Positions 14,211 to 14,754 of a stretch of DNA of 14,754 bases are shown here, piece by piece; position 1 is the first letter of the stretch, and every line of letters starts with the position of its first letter. The DNA lies in NCBI GenBank assembly GCA_022561675.1, contig JADFQT010000022.1:1-14754 (forward strand), written 5' to 3'. The stretch is from Chloroflexota bacterium. GTDB lineage: Bacteria > Chloroflexota > Dehalococcoidia > Lucifugimonadales > UBA3495. Under the pieces are notes generated by a model. It had not been told where the DNA came from. It saw only the letters and a list, made by a program, of their open reading frames with translations, and did not search any database. A program made the translations under genes and the position numbers.

Positions 14211-14754
14211 ATGAGTTCGCAACATCGCAAAGCTCGCGCAGCGATCATTCTTGCCGCCGGTAAGTCCACGCGCATGAACACCGATCGGCCCAAGGTGCTG
14301 CACGAAATCTGCGGGCGTCCGATGCTCGATTACATCCTCGACGCCTGCCGCGCCAACCGCATCGGCCGAATCCTGGTCGTGGTGGGCTATCAGAGGGACC
14401 AGCTCATCGCCGCCTATTCCGATCAATCCGACCTGACCTGGGTCGAACAAACCGAACAAAACGGCACCGGGCACGCCGTTATGGTCTGCGAGGATGCGCT
14501 CCGCGACTTCGAGGGGACGCTGGCCGTCATCGCCGGCGATATGCCCCTCGTCCGCCCCGACACCATGACCCGGCTTCTCGAGGCCCACGAATCCGCCGCC
14601 GCCGCCGCAACCATCGCCACCACGGTGCTTGGAGACCCCACGAGCTACGGCCGAATCTTACGCGACGCGAACGGCCGATTGGCCGGCATCGTCGAGCACC
14701 GCGACTGCACCCCCGAACAACTCGAGATTCGCGAGTGCAACCCCAGCTACTACT
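14211..14754 (+). CDS. glmU: GlmU-type N-acetylglucosamine-1-phosphate uridylyltransferase, N-terminal part
   Basis: The first 181 codons of a cytosolic nucleotidyltransferase that makes UDP-GlcNAc for cell-envelope synthesis; the gene continues past the window. The signature AAIILAAGKSTRM (GxGTRM-type P-loop with the catalytic Arg), PKVLHEICGRPML (with the conserved Lys), NGTGHAV (uracil/ribose contact), and GDMPLV (metal-binding Asp) are all present, as is the SYGRI segment. Whether the acetyltransferase domain follows cannot be seen; some bacteria, including planctomycetes, have shorter versions. The ATG is 22 bases after the tRNA and lacks a clear Shine-Dalgarno sequence. Codon use differs from the rest of the window: isoleucine codons are almost all ATC with no ATA, whereas ATA is frequent in trkH and usp. 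Confidence 0.93.
   Translation, partial: MSSQHRKARAAIILAAGKSTRMNTDRPKVLHEICGRPMLDYILDACRANRIGRILVVVGYQRDQLIAAYSDQSDLTWVEQTEQNGTGHAVMVCEDALRDFEGTLAVIAGDMPLVRPDTMTRLLEAHESAAAAATIATTVLGDPTSYGRILRDANGRLAGIVEHRDCTPEQLEIRECNPSYY

Overview
The window looks like Chloroflexota (Dehalococcoidia-like) DNA of moderate to high GC. The main reason is the giant membrane protein carrying the YYYxG signature of the Chlor_Arch_YYY/DUF2298 family, which is known mainly from Chloroflexota and Archaea. The last ~1.1 kb differs: tRNA-Gln followed by a GC3-rich GlmU-type gene resembles planctomycete-like loci. It may belong to another genome (assembly join) or be a real compositional boundary.

Layout, left to right. 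(1) 1-299, minus strand: an open frame running off the window edge with Walker A and Walker B motifs and a DSSEAGLR motif, like phage/plasmid primase-helicase ATPases. It has no usable start, so it is probably a 5'-truncated remnant. (2) 382-2859, minus: complete leuS. (3) 2860-3302: divergent control region. It holds a leuS promoter, an almost perfect sigma70 promoter for trkH (TTGACA-N17-TAGAAT), and a ~240-nt highly structured trkH leader closed by a perfect 12-bp terminal stem whose 3' half sits just before the trkH start. (4) 3303-7974, plus: a potassium-uptake cluster: trkH, trkA, then (from its own promoter) a universal stress protein, two more TrkA-type proteins and pheA (prephenate dehydratase). 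The last four are tightly coupled. The block ends in a perfect 34-nt palindromic terminator. (5) 8007-8256: no gene, one repeat-like hairpin. (6) 8257-13630, minus: a giant GT39-like/DUF2298 fusion membrane protein, then a small one-helix membrane protein and a YtxH-like protein. (7) 13631-14116: no supported gene. (8) 14117-14188: tRNA-Gln(UUG). (9) 14211-14754, plus: 5' part of a GlmU-type uridylyltransferase gene, cut by the window edge.

TrkH forms the K+ pore; the TrkA-like proteins are expected to be its cytosolic nucleotide-binding gating partners; the stress protein may add an adenine-nucleotide input. The trkH leader RNA is the strongest candidate for something undescribed: a K+-transporter leader with a terminal stem, mutually exclusive internal hairpins and a start-proximal 3' strand, in which I cannot recognise a known riboswitch core. 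The giant fusion joins a lipid-linked-sugar-type glycosyltransferase to a family of unknown function and is the second point of interest.
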